64,000 nt of DNA from Paracyclopina nana (Eukaryota > Arthropoda > Copepoda > Cyclopoida > Cyclopettidae). The stretch covers positions 2,314,001 to 2,378,000 of the forward strand of contig JAGUCH010000006.1 in NCBI GenBank assembly GCA_019096065.1. The letters run 5' to 3'. A program made the position numbers and the translations under genes. The notes under the pieces are model-generated. The model was given only the letters and a program-made list of their open reading frames with translations. It did no database searches and was not told the origin of the DNA. This document shows, in pieces, positions 27,401 to 39,400 of the stretch. Every line of letters begins with the position of its first letter. Within the stretch, counting starts at the first letter, position 1.

Positions 27401-30337
27401 TACAACATAGTTTCGAAGCCTTTCATAGCCCTGGGAAATACCTTAGGATCCGATCACAGCACAGCTAGAGCCAGAAGGAGCAACAAGTGACATTTGCTTC
27501 TCAAGCTCCATTTCTCTTTGTAAAACTGGTAAAATGCAGACAGGATTATAATTCATTGCCCAAAAAGGGTACAGCATTTGCTTCAAATTTGTTATATTTT
27601 ATGCTGCCTCGCGTTTTTTAGCTGCGTGGCATTATTATATGGTCTTTGACGTCACACTAGCCTAAAAAGTGCGGTGCTCCAGATTATTACTAGGCATCTG
27701 AATATAGAAATGCACTTGAACCCTTCAAAGTTTTGAAGTGATGGATCGAATTGGTAATGCTCCATCGTTGTAATTTTCGTGGGAGCCGTGGAGAAATTGG
27801 CGCTGAGAAAAATTTCCGAAAATCCGGTCAGCAGGGGATTTTTATATTCCAATTGTGACCAAAAAATTTTCATTTTTTATTATTGCACCGATGAAAATCT
27901 CGAATGGCAGTCAAGCTAACAACCATGTCGTGTTCATTTCCTTCGTCGTTCTACTGGTCTTAAAATATACGCGGCGTGTCCTGTCGATTTCGAGTCATTC
28001 TTTGAAATTGCTGCTTCACTTGCAAAAATAGCAAACAAGGAGACGGTATAAAGTTGAGCCATCTTTTTTCGGGTGCCTAAGTTAGAATAATTAAAAAAAG
28101 GCACGTTAAGCCTATTTTTAAAGGCATTTTTCTCACCAGGGGGCGCTCTCGCAGTCAGCTACCGATTCGGCCCAACCCACCTCGTTCATGAGAAAAATAA
28201 GAGCTGATACGCCACCTCGCGGGCTGAAAGAAACCGAGCAAAAACACTTAAGCTAATTATGTTGCTGCTATATGGAGGAGAATTTACCATTATTTTTAGG
28301 ACACGAATTATCTTTGGCATAACAATGGCTCAACGCAGATACACAAGCCTAATTAGTGAGAGATTTTCATAAATGATTATTTGCTTTTTTGCTTCAAATA
28401 TGAGCGAGTCTGTCAAGATCTTAGCCTAATTTCTAAGGCAAACAAACCACTCACGTTTATTGGAGGGACGCCATCATAAAACTGAGGCAAAACCACATCT
28501 TTATGTGATCGCCAAAATCTGTAGAACGTAGGGAAGAAGCCGATTTATGGATACGGCCTATGTGCGTAAAGCAGCTAGAAGTAACTCTATTTACGCGCCA
28601 GTTGTTGTTAATTGTAAAATCACATGAATAAATACCACAGCGGCACTTGCGCCATATAACGGCTGGTCCACTTGGAGATACCTTCATAATTGTAGGCATG
28701 AAACACAAATGAGGAGGAATGTTTTGCAAAAACTACAGCATATGTGTGAGTGTGCTTCTCTAAGTCAACGGGTTCTCACATATTTATTAGATTTCTTCAC
28801 AAAGTCCATCGCACTAATGAGGATAATGGTAAAATGTGACTATTTTGGTTTATATAGATCGCGTGTGGTCTCAATTTGCCTTGAGTGAAACCAATAGCTT
28901 GCGTTTTTCCACTAGAATATATGGGGCAGTTAACGTCCGCCATTTTTCTCGCATAAATAAACAGGAGCACGGTTGTTTGGCCATATTATTTAAAACTATA
29001 TAGTACAGCACAATGGTATATGTCAGTAAGTTTTTGTGACAAGTTTCACTTACTACATTACTTACATCAATAGCATAGTAAATAAGGTCGCTAATGGGTC
29101 GTTCATGATGCAGTCATCTTCCGACCAGACACAGTTTTCACCTTTTATTGCTTAGGCTTACATTCAGTTAATTGCACACAATAGCAGAAGCACAAAAAAT
29201 CCTCTACCCTAAAAGCCGCACAGCTAAACTTATAGCACATTATCTTTTGCTCTCAGAAGGGCTTTTTTGCTCTGGTGGGGAATGATTGGGGGGATGATCA
29301 GAGTGTCATCAGTAAAAGTGGTTCTTAACTTCTCTAGCTGCGTCTTGACATCCTGGTCACATCTATGCGTGTAGTACTACAACATGCATCTCATTGTGCT
29401 AATTGGTTTCTGATGTACCTCGAGAATATGTGATGGTATTCGGTAAAAAAGTTACTCTAGTCTCCCAGCCTTCTTGAGCACTTTGATGATAGGAAATGTT
29501 CCTCTTGGGAATAGCTCTGGAGATCGATTGCGATTGCGTGCTATACTCTCTTCTGTCGGTGCAAATTTACGACCTCAATGACTTACCAGACAAAAATTAC
29601 ACTGACAGGCACATACAGCAGTAGACGCACAAAAATTTAACTTGATGATTTCCACCGAAAAATGCCTATCTGGCAAAATATGTCGTCAATTCGTGAGCCG
29701 TGACGTAGGAGAAATTTGCTCCTGTCAAAGCCATTAAGCCACAGGAAATAAGGAATAGCTATAAAAATGCAGGCTTCAAATAATCTCGCGAATGAGCTAG
29801 TTTAATTTGCCATTGCATATTTAGGTAGCTTTTTGCCATCATCGTTATTCGAGGATATCTCTTTTTGCTGTATGTAGAGTGCAGCTGGATTTGCCAAGCA
29901 GTGCTTAATACAAGTAGTGAACATGAGATTTCCTTGATATTCCCTTGTGGCTAGCCATTTTTTGCCAAAAGTGGGTTCCAATTGCAACAAGTGTGGAGAG
30001 AAAAGAAAATAGGAAATGGAAATCCGATCCCCCAAAAGGCAATAAAACGGATTTTTATCGAATTTACATCCGAGAAGCTGCGGAACAGTTGTGTGGGATT
30101 TAGATCGTCTTTCAAAGCCATACGCCATGCTACAACAAGCAAGTATGAGCAAATAAAGCATAAAATTTCCGCCGAACTAAGCCCTTCTGATCATGGGCAC
30201 TCACGATTGGAGTCCAATTTTTCAATCGAAACTCTTTTGTTGGGTGCGAAATGTGTTCAATTGTGCGCTCTCGATACGTCTCGAATCCGTTGTCCTCTTC
30301 ATGTAAAAAATGCCCTAGCTTTTAAAGTGCGTCTCTC

Positions 30338-30354
30338 AAAAAAAAAAAAAAAAA
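30338..30354 (+). repeat. A17 tract
   Basis: Seventeen consecutive A after GTGCGTCTCTC. AAATGGAAA occurs at 30352-30360 at its end and again at 30014-30022, 338 bp upstream, as a target-site duplication around a retroposed sequence would look. Otherwise it is a plain homopolymer. Confidence 0.8.
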
Positions 30355-33300
30355 TGGAAAACCTCAGCCTGTTGACTTCAGCCGTTGCAAATACGTTAGA
30401 TGCAAGAAGAACTATTTGCGCTTAGTTGCGAACCAGTGCGCTGAAAATTATTCCTTTTCTGTTAAATGAACTGATCGTAAAAGTTGCACAAACACACATG
30501 CTGCAGCTAGCGCGCATTGCATAAAAAATGACGCGGAGGTCATAAGTTAGCTTCCTGCGGCGAAAAAATTGAGCCAAAATCAATTTCTGTAGCTGCACAT
30601 AATTAGTGATTGTAGCCAATAAATAGCTTGGGTGCCTTATAAATTGGTTCTTCTCTCCCTAGGTGGGTGCATTGTAAATACTTATATACTGTGCGAGTAT
30701 TTGTAGTATTTCGAAGAGTGGTTCAGGTCATATGGAATGCACTTCCTTTTAGCAGATCTGCTATCATGTTCCGGTCGACTAACTGGCTTGATTTGCAACA
30801 TTGGAAATTGTCATCTATTGTGGCAGTAGCACAAAGACGGGGCCAACACCTTTTTCTCAAAGTATTTTCTGATATTGGCTGATAAAATTGTGGCGTGAAA
30901 ATACTATCGCATATTTGTAGCCTAGCCCTTTAAAGCTACATAGTGGTTTTATTTGGTGTTCTGCTTTGCTGCCTTCCTGTGACACCAGGACCAGGTGATT
31001 GAAGACTCTCATTTCCTTCCAATTAAGCGTCGATATGTATGACATTATTGTCTTCTACACATACTGCTACTGTTGTGTGCTTATCAATTGTTTTCCATAA
31101 TACATCTTGTAAACTGTATTACACACCTCCCTCTTGCTGCAAAGCAAACGCCATCTATCAACCTTTTTGTCCTGGTTAAACAGCACCCTAATTTTGTGTG
31201 CACACATACAACACGTACAATTATCGACTTATTTGATCTCATTACCAATTAATTACTGCTGTGCAAGTTGCAACAACCTCAAAGTATGAGAACTTACAAA
31301 GAAGCTAGCTCTGGCGAATACTGCGAAAAGTCGAAAATCGAAGTTTTTAATTAATTAATGCTGCTGCAATTAGAAGGTGCATTGAAGCCTGCGTAACTTG
31401 ATGCTAGTTGATTTTCCAATGTTGTGATATTAACTCGTTTATCTTCACGGAAAATGGCCACTCTCATGTCATAGATTTCTTTTCAGAAAATGAAACCTGA
31501 TGGATAATGGAGACAATTAGCGTCAAACTGAAAAATTGAAGTCTCTGCTGCTGCATCGCGTATTGTTGCTGCAATAAAGAGTTTTTCTCTTTGAAAGCGC
31601 GTCGTTTATCACATTGCTCGATCAAATTGAACACAATTATGATGTACTTTTTTACCCTATCCCAGCGCGCAGATAATTGCGCTGATTCGTTCTGCATTTG
31701 TCATTCTGCAGCTTCTCCAGCCTGATTTTAATTAATCAGTTTGAGTTCATGCCTGAGTTGACCAGAAGATTCCTCCTTTCATGTGAACTGATGGCATCCA
31801 TTAGTCCCAGATGAGGCAAGGTGATTAAAACTAGGTTAGGTCCTTTTGATCTCGTAATAAAAACCGATGGAATTCCATTTATATATACAAGCTCTACTCT
31901 CGAAAAGATTTAGCTGTTAATTAGGGGATAGCAGCCAGCAAAAACGCTGATGCTGCTTCAAATTCGTTTAAACATACCAGTACGCATTATTGACGATTCA
32001 GATACACAAACTGCATTCAGTTTTTTGCCTGGGTGTTGTCAACCTTTCTGTGATGGATGCGTTATTCGGACGGGCTCCATATAGAACAACCACACAGTGA
32101 AAATCAATTCCAGGCATGAAATTGTTGTTCGGGTGATCCGCAATGATGGCCCAGTGTGCCACAGCCAGGAATTCCTGTGAGCTGCTCCATCTCACCCAGA
32201 TTTTTTATTTACCAATCTCAACATCATCCCACACATGCCTAGCTATCCACCCAGAGAGAAGTTTCTCACGGCATTAAAATTAGTCAGTTTGGCTTTATAC
32301 CCAAGGCAAAAGTTATGGCCATTGTCAGACCTCAGATGGGCGAATTTGTGGATTGCCAATCTGCAAGATATCAAGCTACAACACTAGGGCTTCTCAAATA
32401 CTCGAGCAAAACGGTATATTTAAAAGAAACCATTGATTTATTGGCATTTGTGATGTATAGCCATTGCTTTGAGTTATCAACAACTTTTGTCAAAAGTACT
32501 AAAGAATAACCGGGTCAGTCAATAATTAATCGATTTATGTTTGCATGCCTTTTTTGCCAGACAAAACTAGCAGCCCTAGCTAGCTGTAAGAAGTGGAATT
32601 TGTTCCTGCTGTGAGTGTGTACCGAATTTTTTGTTGATGCCTCTTTGAATTAATTTTATTATATGGTGGTGGACTCGAGAGAGAGTAATTTGAGACTCCT
32701 GCGACTGACTCAATAATGTTGGATGACAACTTCACATTCCAAAGATGTCGCGGTGTTTGAAATTGGTTATCGGCCACCGAATCGTCCCTCTTCGGGTGAC
32801 GACACGAACGCATTATTGTGGCTTTTTATGGCCAGACTCGATTTAACAAGCTCTACTACTAGTAATAATGGATTCGGTTGTAGCAGCCACCGACTGTAAT
32901 CTACCTGAAGGTCCCTTTTTTACCTTACCTTCAATGGAAAACGCTCAATTTTTCACGTTAAAATGCACACAATGCCGCGCTTTGTTTCACACCTTATTCT
33001 CCAGCCACTCGAGTATCTCAAGGGCTGAGCCTGTGGACGTCTATGGCTAGCTTCATTGTGCTTGATCATCATCTTGGTGCTTTTATTTGAGCCAACTCCA
33101 GGCAAGTCATCGCACAGTGACTCGGATCAATATTGAAAAGAGCTCCTGCTTTTTTTATTGTCACGAATTCATAGTGCGACAATTTTGGTGGCTTGGCCAG
33201 TACAAAAGTGAATTCAGGAAGCCGGAGTGAGTAAGCGAAAATCCTGAAGAATTGATTATTGGTGGATCAACCATCATTAATGGCCGTTTCGTCTTAATTA

Positions 33301-33947
33301 CCCCCCAAAAGACCAAACAAAGGAGGAAAAAAGTCGCGTATTCGCCAGATGTTAGGCTACTACTACTATACACTACTGATAGGTCTCAATGGCAATCAAG
33401 CACGCCAGGTTCACATTCGCGGGGCCGAAGAAGGGGGTCGACAAATGCAAATGACATGCAAATGGAAATTCGAATTCTTCGTCATTCATTCACTGGAAAA
33501 TTCTCTGTCAACGAAAAAATATACTAGTATGTATTTGCCTAGGATATGAGGCTCCTGGCTTTTTCTTCCACTCATTTTGATTTGAAATTCCACCTTGGAA
33601 CGGAGTTTCTGGGTGAAGAATCATCGATAATCTGAATGGCTGTATCATGGAAATTTCATGCATAATTGATTCTTCAATGGATCCCTGAGCTTTGAGCTTT
33701 AGTAAGATTTCAATTCTTCCCCTAACCGCGCTCGCGCAGGAAGAACAAAACTTCCAATTGATTTGAAACCCACCACAGACTAATGAGGGGGCAAAGGGGA
33801 TGGCTTCTTCATCGTCCCCCCCTGTTGAGCTGAGTGACTATCAATGAATTCAACTAGGGCCATTACGTTATGAAGCTTGTAGCTTCATGGGAAGTTGGTT
33901 ATAAGTGTGCACCAATTTGTTTCAATATCACGGTGACCCCGGGCGAT

Positions 33948-33961
33948 GGTGGTGGTGGTGG
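33948..33961. repeat. (GGT)n tract
   Basis: Fourteen bases of GGT repeat in the region 3' of cut. Confidence 0.9.
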
Positions 33962-34152
33962 AAAAAACCGACTCGATTTTTTGCTCACAGGATGTCATAA
34001 GACAATTTTTGGGAGGAGTGAACAGAATTCCTCAAAGGCTGACAAAAACCCGCATCGAGTTTGGACCCCAAGAATTCAGGCAAAAACCAGAGATACAAAC
34101 TCACGGTCACACCGAGTGAGCCTAATTTTTAGCGAAGAGAATTGGCTTGTTA

Positions 34153-35313
34153 TTTATTCATCATTAGTAGTTGTATGGTTTTTGTGTTGTTGTTCAGAAT
34201 AAGCAATAACATAGCAGCATTTTTGTTTTACCAATTGTGTATGATGCTGTAGTAGCTTTTACAGTAAGCAGCACTATATTAATAAATGGTAATATAATAA
34301 TAATGGCGGCGCGCGCGCGAGAAAGAGATCTAGTGTAAGACGAACGACGAGGCTTCTTCTTCTCTATTTAAAAACACATGGGCACACATCTATCCAGTTT
34401 CATTCAATGATGATGGATGGGGGTAACAATAATGATAATAATAATATTGAGGGGGTCTGACACATTGGCCTTAGTCAACATTCTTCGATGATTATCATGC
34501 ACCAGGGGCATTACTTCATGTGTGATCAAGTTTGGGTTCCTAATCGTCAATTCTGCTGCAGTGAATTTCTCAAAAATGCCAATCAGTAAAAGTGATGACC
34601 GCCACTCTGCTGGCCACGAAGCAGCGATAATTTGTTTTTTACTGGAAGAAGACTAGGGGGAGATTAATTATGCGCTACTCTTTAGTATACACTGAAGATT
34701 GGTGTAGTATTTTGACTATAATTGAGGTTCGTTTTTCTAAGAATGAATTAATGTAAAGAGTGCACATATCACACCTGAACATTAACAGTTAATCAATATT
34801 TTAGCGAACTTATGCTTTGTACAGAGTATCTGAGTGTGTGTATAAAAGTGCTGATGTGTTTTCTTCCAAGAGTACCGGGATTCGTTGTTGGTTGAGTTAA
34901 GTTGGTTTTGCATTATTATAGAGAACACCGAGTCTCAGAACCGGGCGAAAAGGGGGGACCGCGCGACAGCTGAAGTGGTGAAAGGGTGGGGGAGGCTTTT
35001 TCAATGGTGGTGCGCCACTTTGTGGCCGAATCTTAATGAAAGAGAAAGAGGTGTCGTTTTCCAAAAACAAATACTAATAATAAGCATTTTTCACTATCAC
35101 AAAAATTTGCTAGGCAAATTTTTTCACATGATGATAATTATGGTGTATAACAGCAGACGTCATTTAAAGCAATCCTTGTTTGTTTAAGAGAATGGATTTG
35201 TTTTATAGTAGTGGTATATAGCATATCGTAGAGAAAGATGAGTTTTTTCAAGTGGTATATATGATGGTGCAGTAAGGAGTTGGCTTTGGGGGGGGGGGGG
35301 GGTGTCTATACAT
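34153..35313 (-). other. ct: Probable 3' UTR of cut
   Basis: Downstream of the stop codon the first AATAAA I find on the minus strand is at 34158-34153, about 1.15 kb away; a weaker TATAAA lies at 35207-35202. The boundary is inferred. The stretch contains the 15-nt homopolymer described separately, ATT/AAT-rich runs and an alternating GC run at 34309-34319. No open frame in it looks like a gene. Confidence 0.35.
35288..35302. repeat. G15 homopolymer (C15 in the cut transcript)
   Basis: Fifteen consecutive G on the + strand. In the cut mRNA this reads as C15, starting 12 nt after the stop codon. Confidence 0.95.
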
Positions 35314-36429
35314 TTAATTGCCTTCTTGATCACTACATACTGGCTTTGACTGGCTGTCCTCGAGGTCCTCGGGGTCCGAGGTCAGCGAGGCCCTGTAAGC
35401 AGCGGAGTTCATGACACACACACCGTTTATCGTCAAGTCACTTTTGTTGGCTGCTGTAGCATTAGCAGGAGCATCAGCTGAGTTGCCATTGCTCTGCTGA
35501 GGGCCACCCTCAGGTACTTTGTTCCATTCTGGTCGTACCCATTGAGGGGCAGCTGGCTTCCGCCTCGACCTCGAAGAGGTCGTTTGAGGCGGGGTCGCTA
35601 CGAGGTTGGCTTCAGCGTTGCTGCTCTCGTCATGGTCAGCGCTGCGCTGTGACTCAGCGATCGAGTCCTTGTCATCGTCATCCTCTCTCTTGTAGGAGAG
35701 GTCCAAGCCTCCGCCAGAACTGGGCGCCAGGGGGCTTGAGGGGTTGCTATTTTGGATTGACGAGAACTGCCTCAAGAGCGAGGTCACGCTGTTGGTATTG
35801 GCTGCAGCCTCCTCGGGACACTGCATTTCCAGGATCCTTTGGTGCATGAGCAGCCTGAACTTGACAGGGTCAAAGGTGCTCTGGCCACCCTCGCGGTTGG
35901 CCAAAATGGCCAGGCTGTCCATGGCCTGTGGAAGCTGCTGCTTCAGCCTCATTCTGTGGTTGTGGAACCAATTGCTGATGCTCCTCACCTCCAGCCCCAG
36001 CTCCTGGCTCAGGAACTCCATGGTCGAGGTGCTAGGGTAGGGATCAAGGGCAAATCCAATCTTGAGAGCCTCCTTCTGCTCCTCGCTAAAGTAGACCCTG
36101 GGCTTCTTGGCTGAAGCGCTTCCAGGGCTATCTGCACTGTAGGGATCGGGCCCAGGGGTATCGGCTGCAGGGGACGACCTATCCGACCCTGAATCTCCCA
36201 TACCAGAGCCTGGGCCACCAGGGAAGGAGCGTTTGCGCTTGGAGCTGCCTTCTTTCGTATCCCTCTTGACGGCCTGAAGCTTGTCAATGCTTGTGGGGTC
36301 ATTGAGCCAAAGCTGCATTCGAATGAATGGCTCTCTGCCCTTGATGCTGAGCATGTGCCAGGGCTTGGGCTTGGAGAGCAGCTCACTCACCGAGCCCTGA
36401 GAAAGGCCCAAAACGTGTTCCCCGAATAG
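35314..36429 (-). CDS. ct: cut exon 10, rest of CUT3, homeodomain and C-terminal tail
   Basis: The acceptor is CCTCCCCTTTCAG before 36429; the exon ends with TAA at 35316-35314. It encodes residues 1019-1389. CUT3 finishes with [21 protein letters not shown] Ser/Gly/Pro linker with KRKR (1082-1085) leads to the homeodomain (about 1125-1184), whose recognition helix [16 protein letters not shown] carries His50 (residue 1174), the Cut-class signature, and Asn51. Further on are GLDLSYKRE, an acidic run, [15 protein letters not shown] and INGVCVM, all with counterparts in the Drosophila tail. No intron interrupts the homeodomain. Confidence 0.98.
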   Translation of the reverse strand, partial: LFGEHVLGLSQGSVSELLSKPKPWHMLSIKGREPFIRMQLWLNDPTSIDKLQAVKRDTKEGSSKRKRSFPGGPGSGMGDSGSDRSSPAADTPGPDPYSADSPGSASAKKPRVYFSEEQKEALKIGFALDPYPSTSTMEFLSQELGLEVRSISNWFHNHRMRLKQQLPQAMDSLAILANREGGQSTFDPVKFRLLMHQRILEMQCPEEAAANTNSVTSLLRQFSSIQNSNPSSPLAPSSGGGLDLSYKREDDDDKDSIAESQRSADHDESSNAEANLVATPPQTTSSRSRRKPAAPQWVRPEWNKVPEGGPQQSNGNSADAPANATAANKSDLTINGVCVMNSAAYRASLTSDPEDLEDSQSKPVCSDQEGN

Positions 36430-39400
36430 CTGAAAGGGGAGGAAACGTTGAAGAAAACCGCTAAGAAAAAAGGAGCCGATTGCGGCTGTGTTACCTTTTG
36501 GCCTACATTGTTTGCCAGAAGGATCTCCTTCACCTTCGTGGTGACTGCCTGGGTGTCCATTTCGTGCGTGAGTGCGGCCATCTCGTAGAGGCTTTGCGAG
36601 GGGGCGCCTCCACCCAGGCCAGATCCAAGACCTGGTCCCAACTTTTGGGACAGGAGTTTCCTATGCAACAGCAGGGGGTCTAGTAGGGGTGGGGGCCTGT
36701 CCAGAATGGAGGAGGCATCTTGGCCCCCGAACCTCAGGGAGCTCGGTAGCACTGGAGCCTCAGGGAGGCCTCTGGGGAAGTCTGGCAACTTTGGCATCTG
36801 CTTTGGAGCTTGGTTGACTGTAAGTGAAAATTCACTTTGGTCAGAAGGGCAAGATGCTACATCATAATATATTTGAACTTACATGGAGAGCCTCCACCTC
36901 CGTAGCTGCCAGTCCGCATCAGCTTCTCTGGAGCAATTTTGTACTGGCTGGCCACCAATTTGTGCACAGCATTCTCGTCATCCAAGAAAAGCTTCATTCT
37001 AATAAAGGGCTCGCGGCCCTTTTGGGTCAGCATGTGCCAGGGCTTGGGCCTGGCCAGCAGATCTGACACACTGCCCTGCGAGAGGCCCAACACGGACTCA
37101 CCAAAGAGCCTCTGGCTGATTGAGTATTGCGAGAGGATATCCTTCACCTAAAAGATACCACATTTGAAATGAAAGAGGCCGCCTCATGTGACACTAATCA
37201 GTGTCCACTTACCCGTCTGACTACCTCATCGGTGTTCAAGTGTGAGAACCGGTCAAACTGCTGCTGGGTGATTGGGGGCAAACTGGCCCTGTTGGGCCTG
37301 TTCATTTGAGGCTGGCCTGGAAGGGGTGGCTGCGACACCAGTGAGTTTGTGATGGAGGCCATCCTCTGCAGGGGAGACAGGGACCCAACCAGGTCAACGT
37401 CTCCTGAGGGGAAAAGTCCCGATCCAGGGCCTTTACCTTTTCATAATTGCATCCATTTATGATTTTGTTCATATTAGAGTAAATATTTAGCTAGCTTACC
37501 TAGTGGAGACTCTTGCCTGGCTCCTGGAGACTTGGTGTCGCCAGAAGAGGTAGCTGGGCTCTCTGGCGGATTTGGAGCCTCCAACTTCTGACCGTTTTCG
37601 TCCTCTTTGCCATTTTGCTGAGCCCTAAAGGCTGCGGAGAGGGCATTTTGCTGGAGCCTGTTGAACTCCTGCTGGTAGACTTCCATGGCACGTTGGAGAT
37701 CTGACTGTTGTGCCCTTTGGAAAAGGCCCCCTGCCAGGCCTGGGAAGAGGCCAGGCAATCCTGGCAAATCTTGGGGCAAGCCAGTCTTCTCCTGAATCCT
37801 GGCCCTCTGTTGGCTCTGCATCAGCCTTGACAGCTCTTCTTGGTACAGCTTTGACATTCGCTCTTGTGGCGAGTCGCCATCACTGCCAGCCAAGCCCACC
37901 TGAGAATTGAAAGGTGAAAATCAATGCTCATTTGCAAACTGCACTTTAATATCAGGCTGCACCCATTTGAATTTCTGATGAGTGCGAAAAGGCTTGTAAA
38001 TCAATTTAGGCGCCGCGGCCGCGATTTCTCGGAAGTACTGCTAATTATATTCACTCACCGGACCCGAAGAGGCAGAGACTGGGATTCCTGTGGAATCTTT
38101 GGAAGTCACACCACCACCTGCCGCCATGGCCTTGTTGGCTTCGCTGAGGATTTTGGCAATTCGCTCCTCATTACCATTCTGGCCATATGGGAATCCAGCC
38201 GAAGGTCCCAAAGAAGTTGAATTTGGGCGGTCCTCTGCAATACGAAAATTACACACCTCGTCAGAAAATGCATAGGCACGTCGTGTCATTTCTTTCACTG
38301 GCCAGCTAATTCAATAAATTTTGGGGGTATAATATTTTTGGCAGCTCCACTGGTGGGTTGAGTAGCGCCAAGAACTGCACATACCTACCCATGGCGTGTG
38401 AGTGCACAAAATCACCTCACACAAAAATGTGCAATCATGAATCTAAAACGGCCAGTGCAGCGTAGCAGGAATTAATACCTACATAGCCCCGGCCCCTAAT
38501 ATGGATAATATTCATTGAACAATCATAATTGCTAAAAACTGCTACCAATGAGGTGGTGCATGCAGAGTAAAGTCGGCTTCGTTTCAAACGAATCAAGTGG
38601 AACGAGAAAATCACAAACCACGTCCGACATCCATTCAATGCTCGTCAATCATCTTTATGCATTTTTTCTCTCTACTTCTTTATTTCGCGAAACTGCGACG
38701 AGGAGGTTGAAATTGCAAGTTTTCACGGATCGCATACCCCTCCTACAATACACTAAATAGCAGCAGATCCCATCAATGATAACGCTACTGTAATTCTCCT
38801 TTTTTCTCATTCATGATTACTATGATGCTTTGCAATTCTTTCTGTGCGCGTTTGAAAAGCCTTAGCTTTAATGAGCTCTTTTGTGCATATTATTCTAGTG
38901 GTCTTTGATGAGTAAATGGCTCAACTTTTTTCCCTGGTGGAATTTCTTTTCTTCCCAATGAGGGATTTATATGTAAGCAAAGCAACAAAGAGAATGCATA
39001 TTCATTAGCCCACCATGCTACTGCCATACACTACCGGATGGATCCAAAAACTTTTTTCCCGCTTTTTCCAAGCTATTGAGAAACCCAGGAGCCGCACAGC
39101 ACACAGATTTCTCTCAAGTATATCAAATGTGTTACCTTTCAAAAGAAGTCCAGGGGGAGCCTGTGACACTGGCCTCATCAGCTCGCCTTTCCTTGGGATG
39201 AGAGATTTGAGCATCATCACTGCGTTCTCGTCGTATGCCCAGGCGTGCATCTTGCGATACGAGTCTCGGCCCTTTTCCGTCAACTTGTCCCACGACTTGG
39301 GCTTGGACAGCAATTCCGACACGGTCCCTTGGGACAGGCCGAGCACATACTTGGCAAACAGTCGTTGGCCGATGTTGTGGATTGAGAGGAGCTCGCGAAC

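Larger units (their letters stand above)
24490..34152. other. No gene seen; TAATTA-rich patch near 31.2-32.5 kb
   Basis: Open frames at 25369-25749 and 29982-30425 (+) are not protein-like. Six TAATTA cores lie between 31250 and 32528, the last abutting an ATCGAT at 32529-32534. This is plausibly a downstream regulatory region of cut, but unproven. Confidence 0.6.

Noticed and set aside
29982..30425. 147-codon open frame on the + strand
   Set aside because: It runs through a poly-A tract and lacks any recognisable motif.
34841..34848. TATAAAAG on the + strand, considered as a promoter
   Set aside because: It lies in the presumed cut 3' UTR with no gene following on that strand before the cut coding exons.
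35649..36114. Open frames on the + strand opposite cut exon 10
   Set aside because: Antisense shadows of a conserved coding exon; they share its GC-rich third positions but no own family resemblance.
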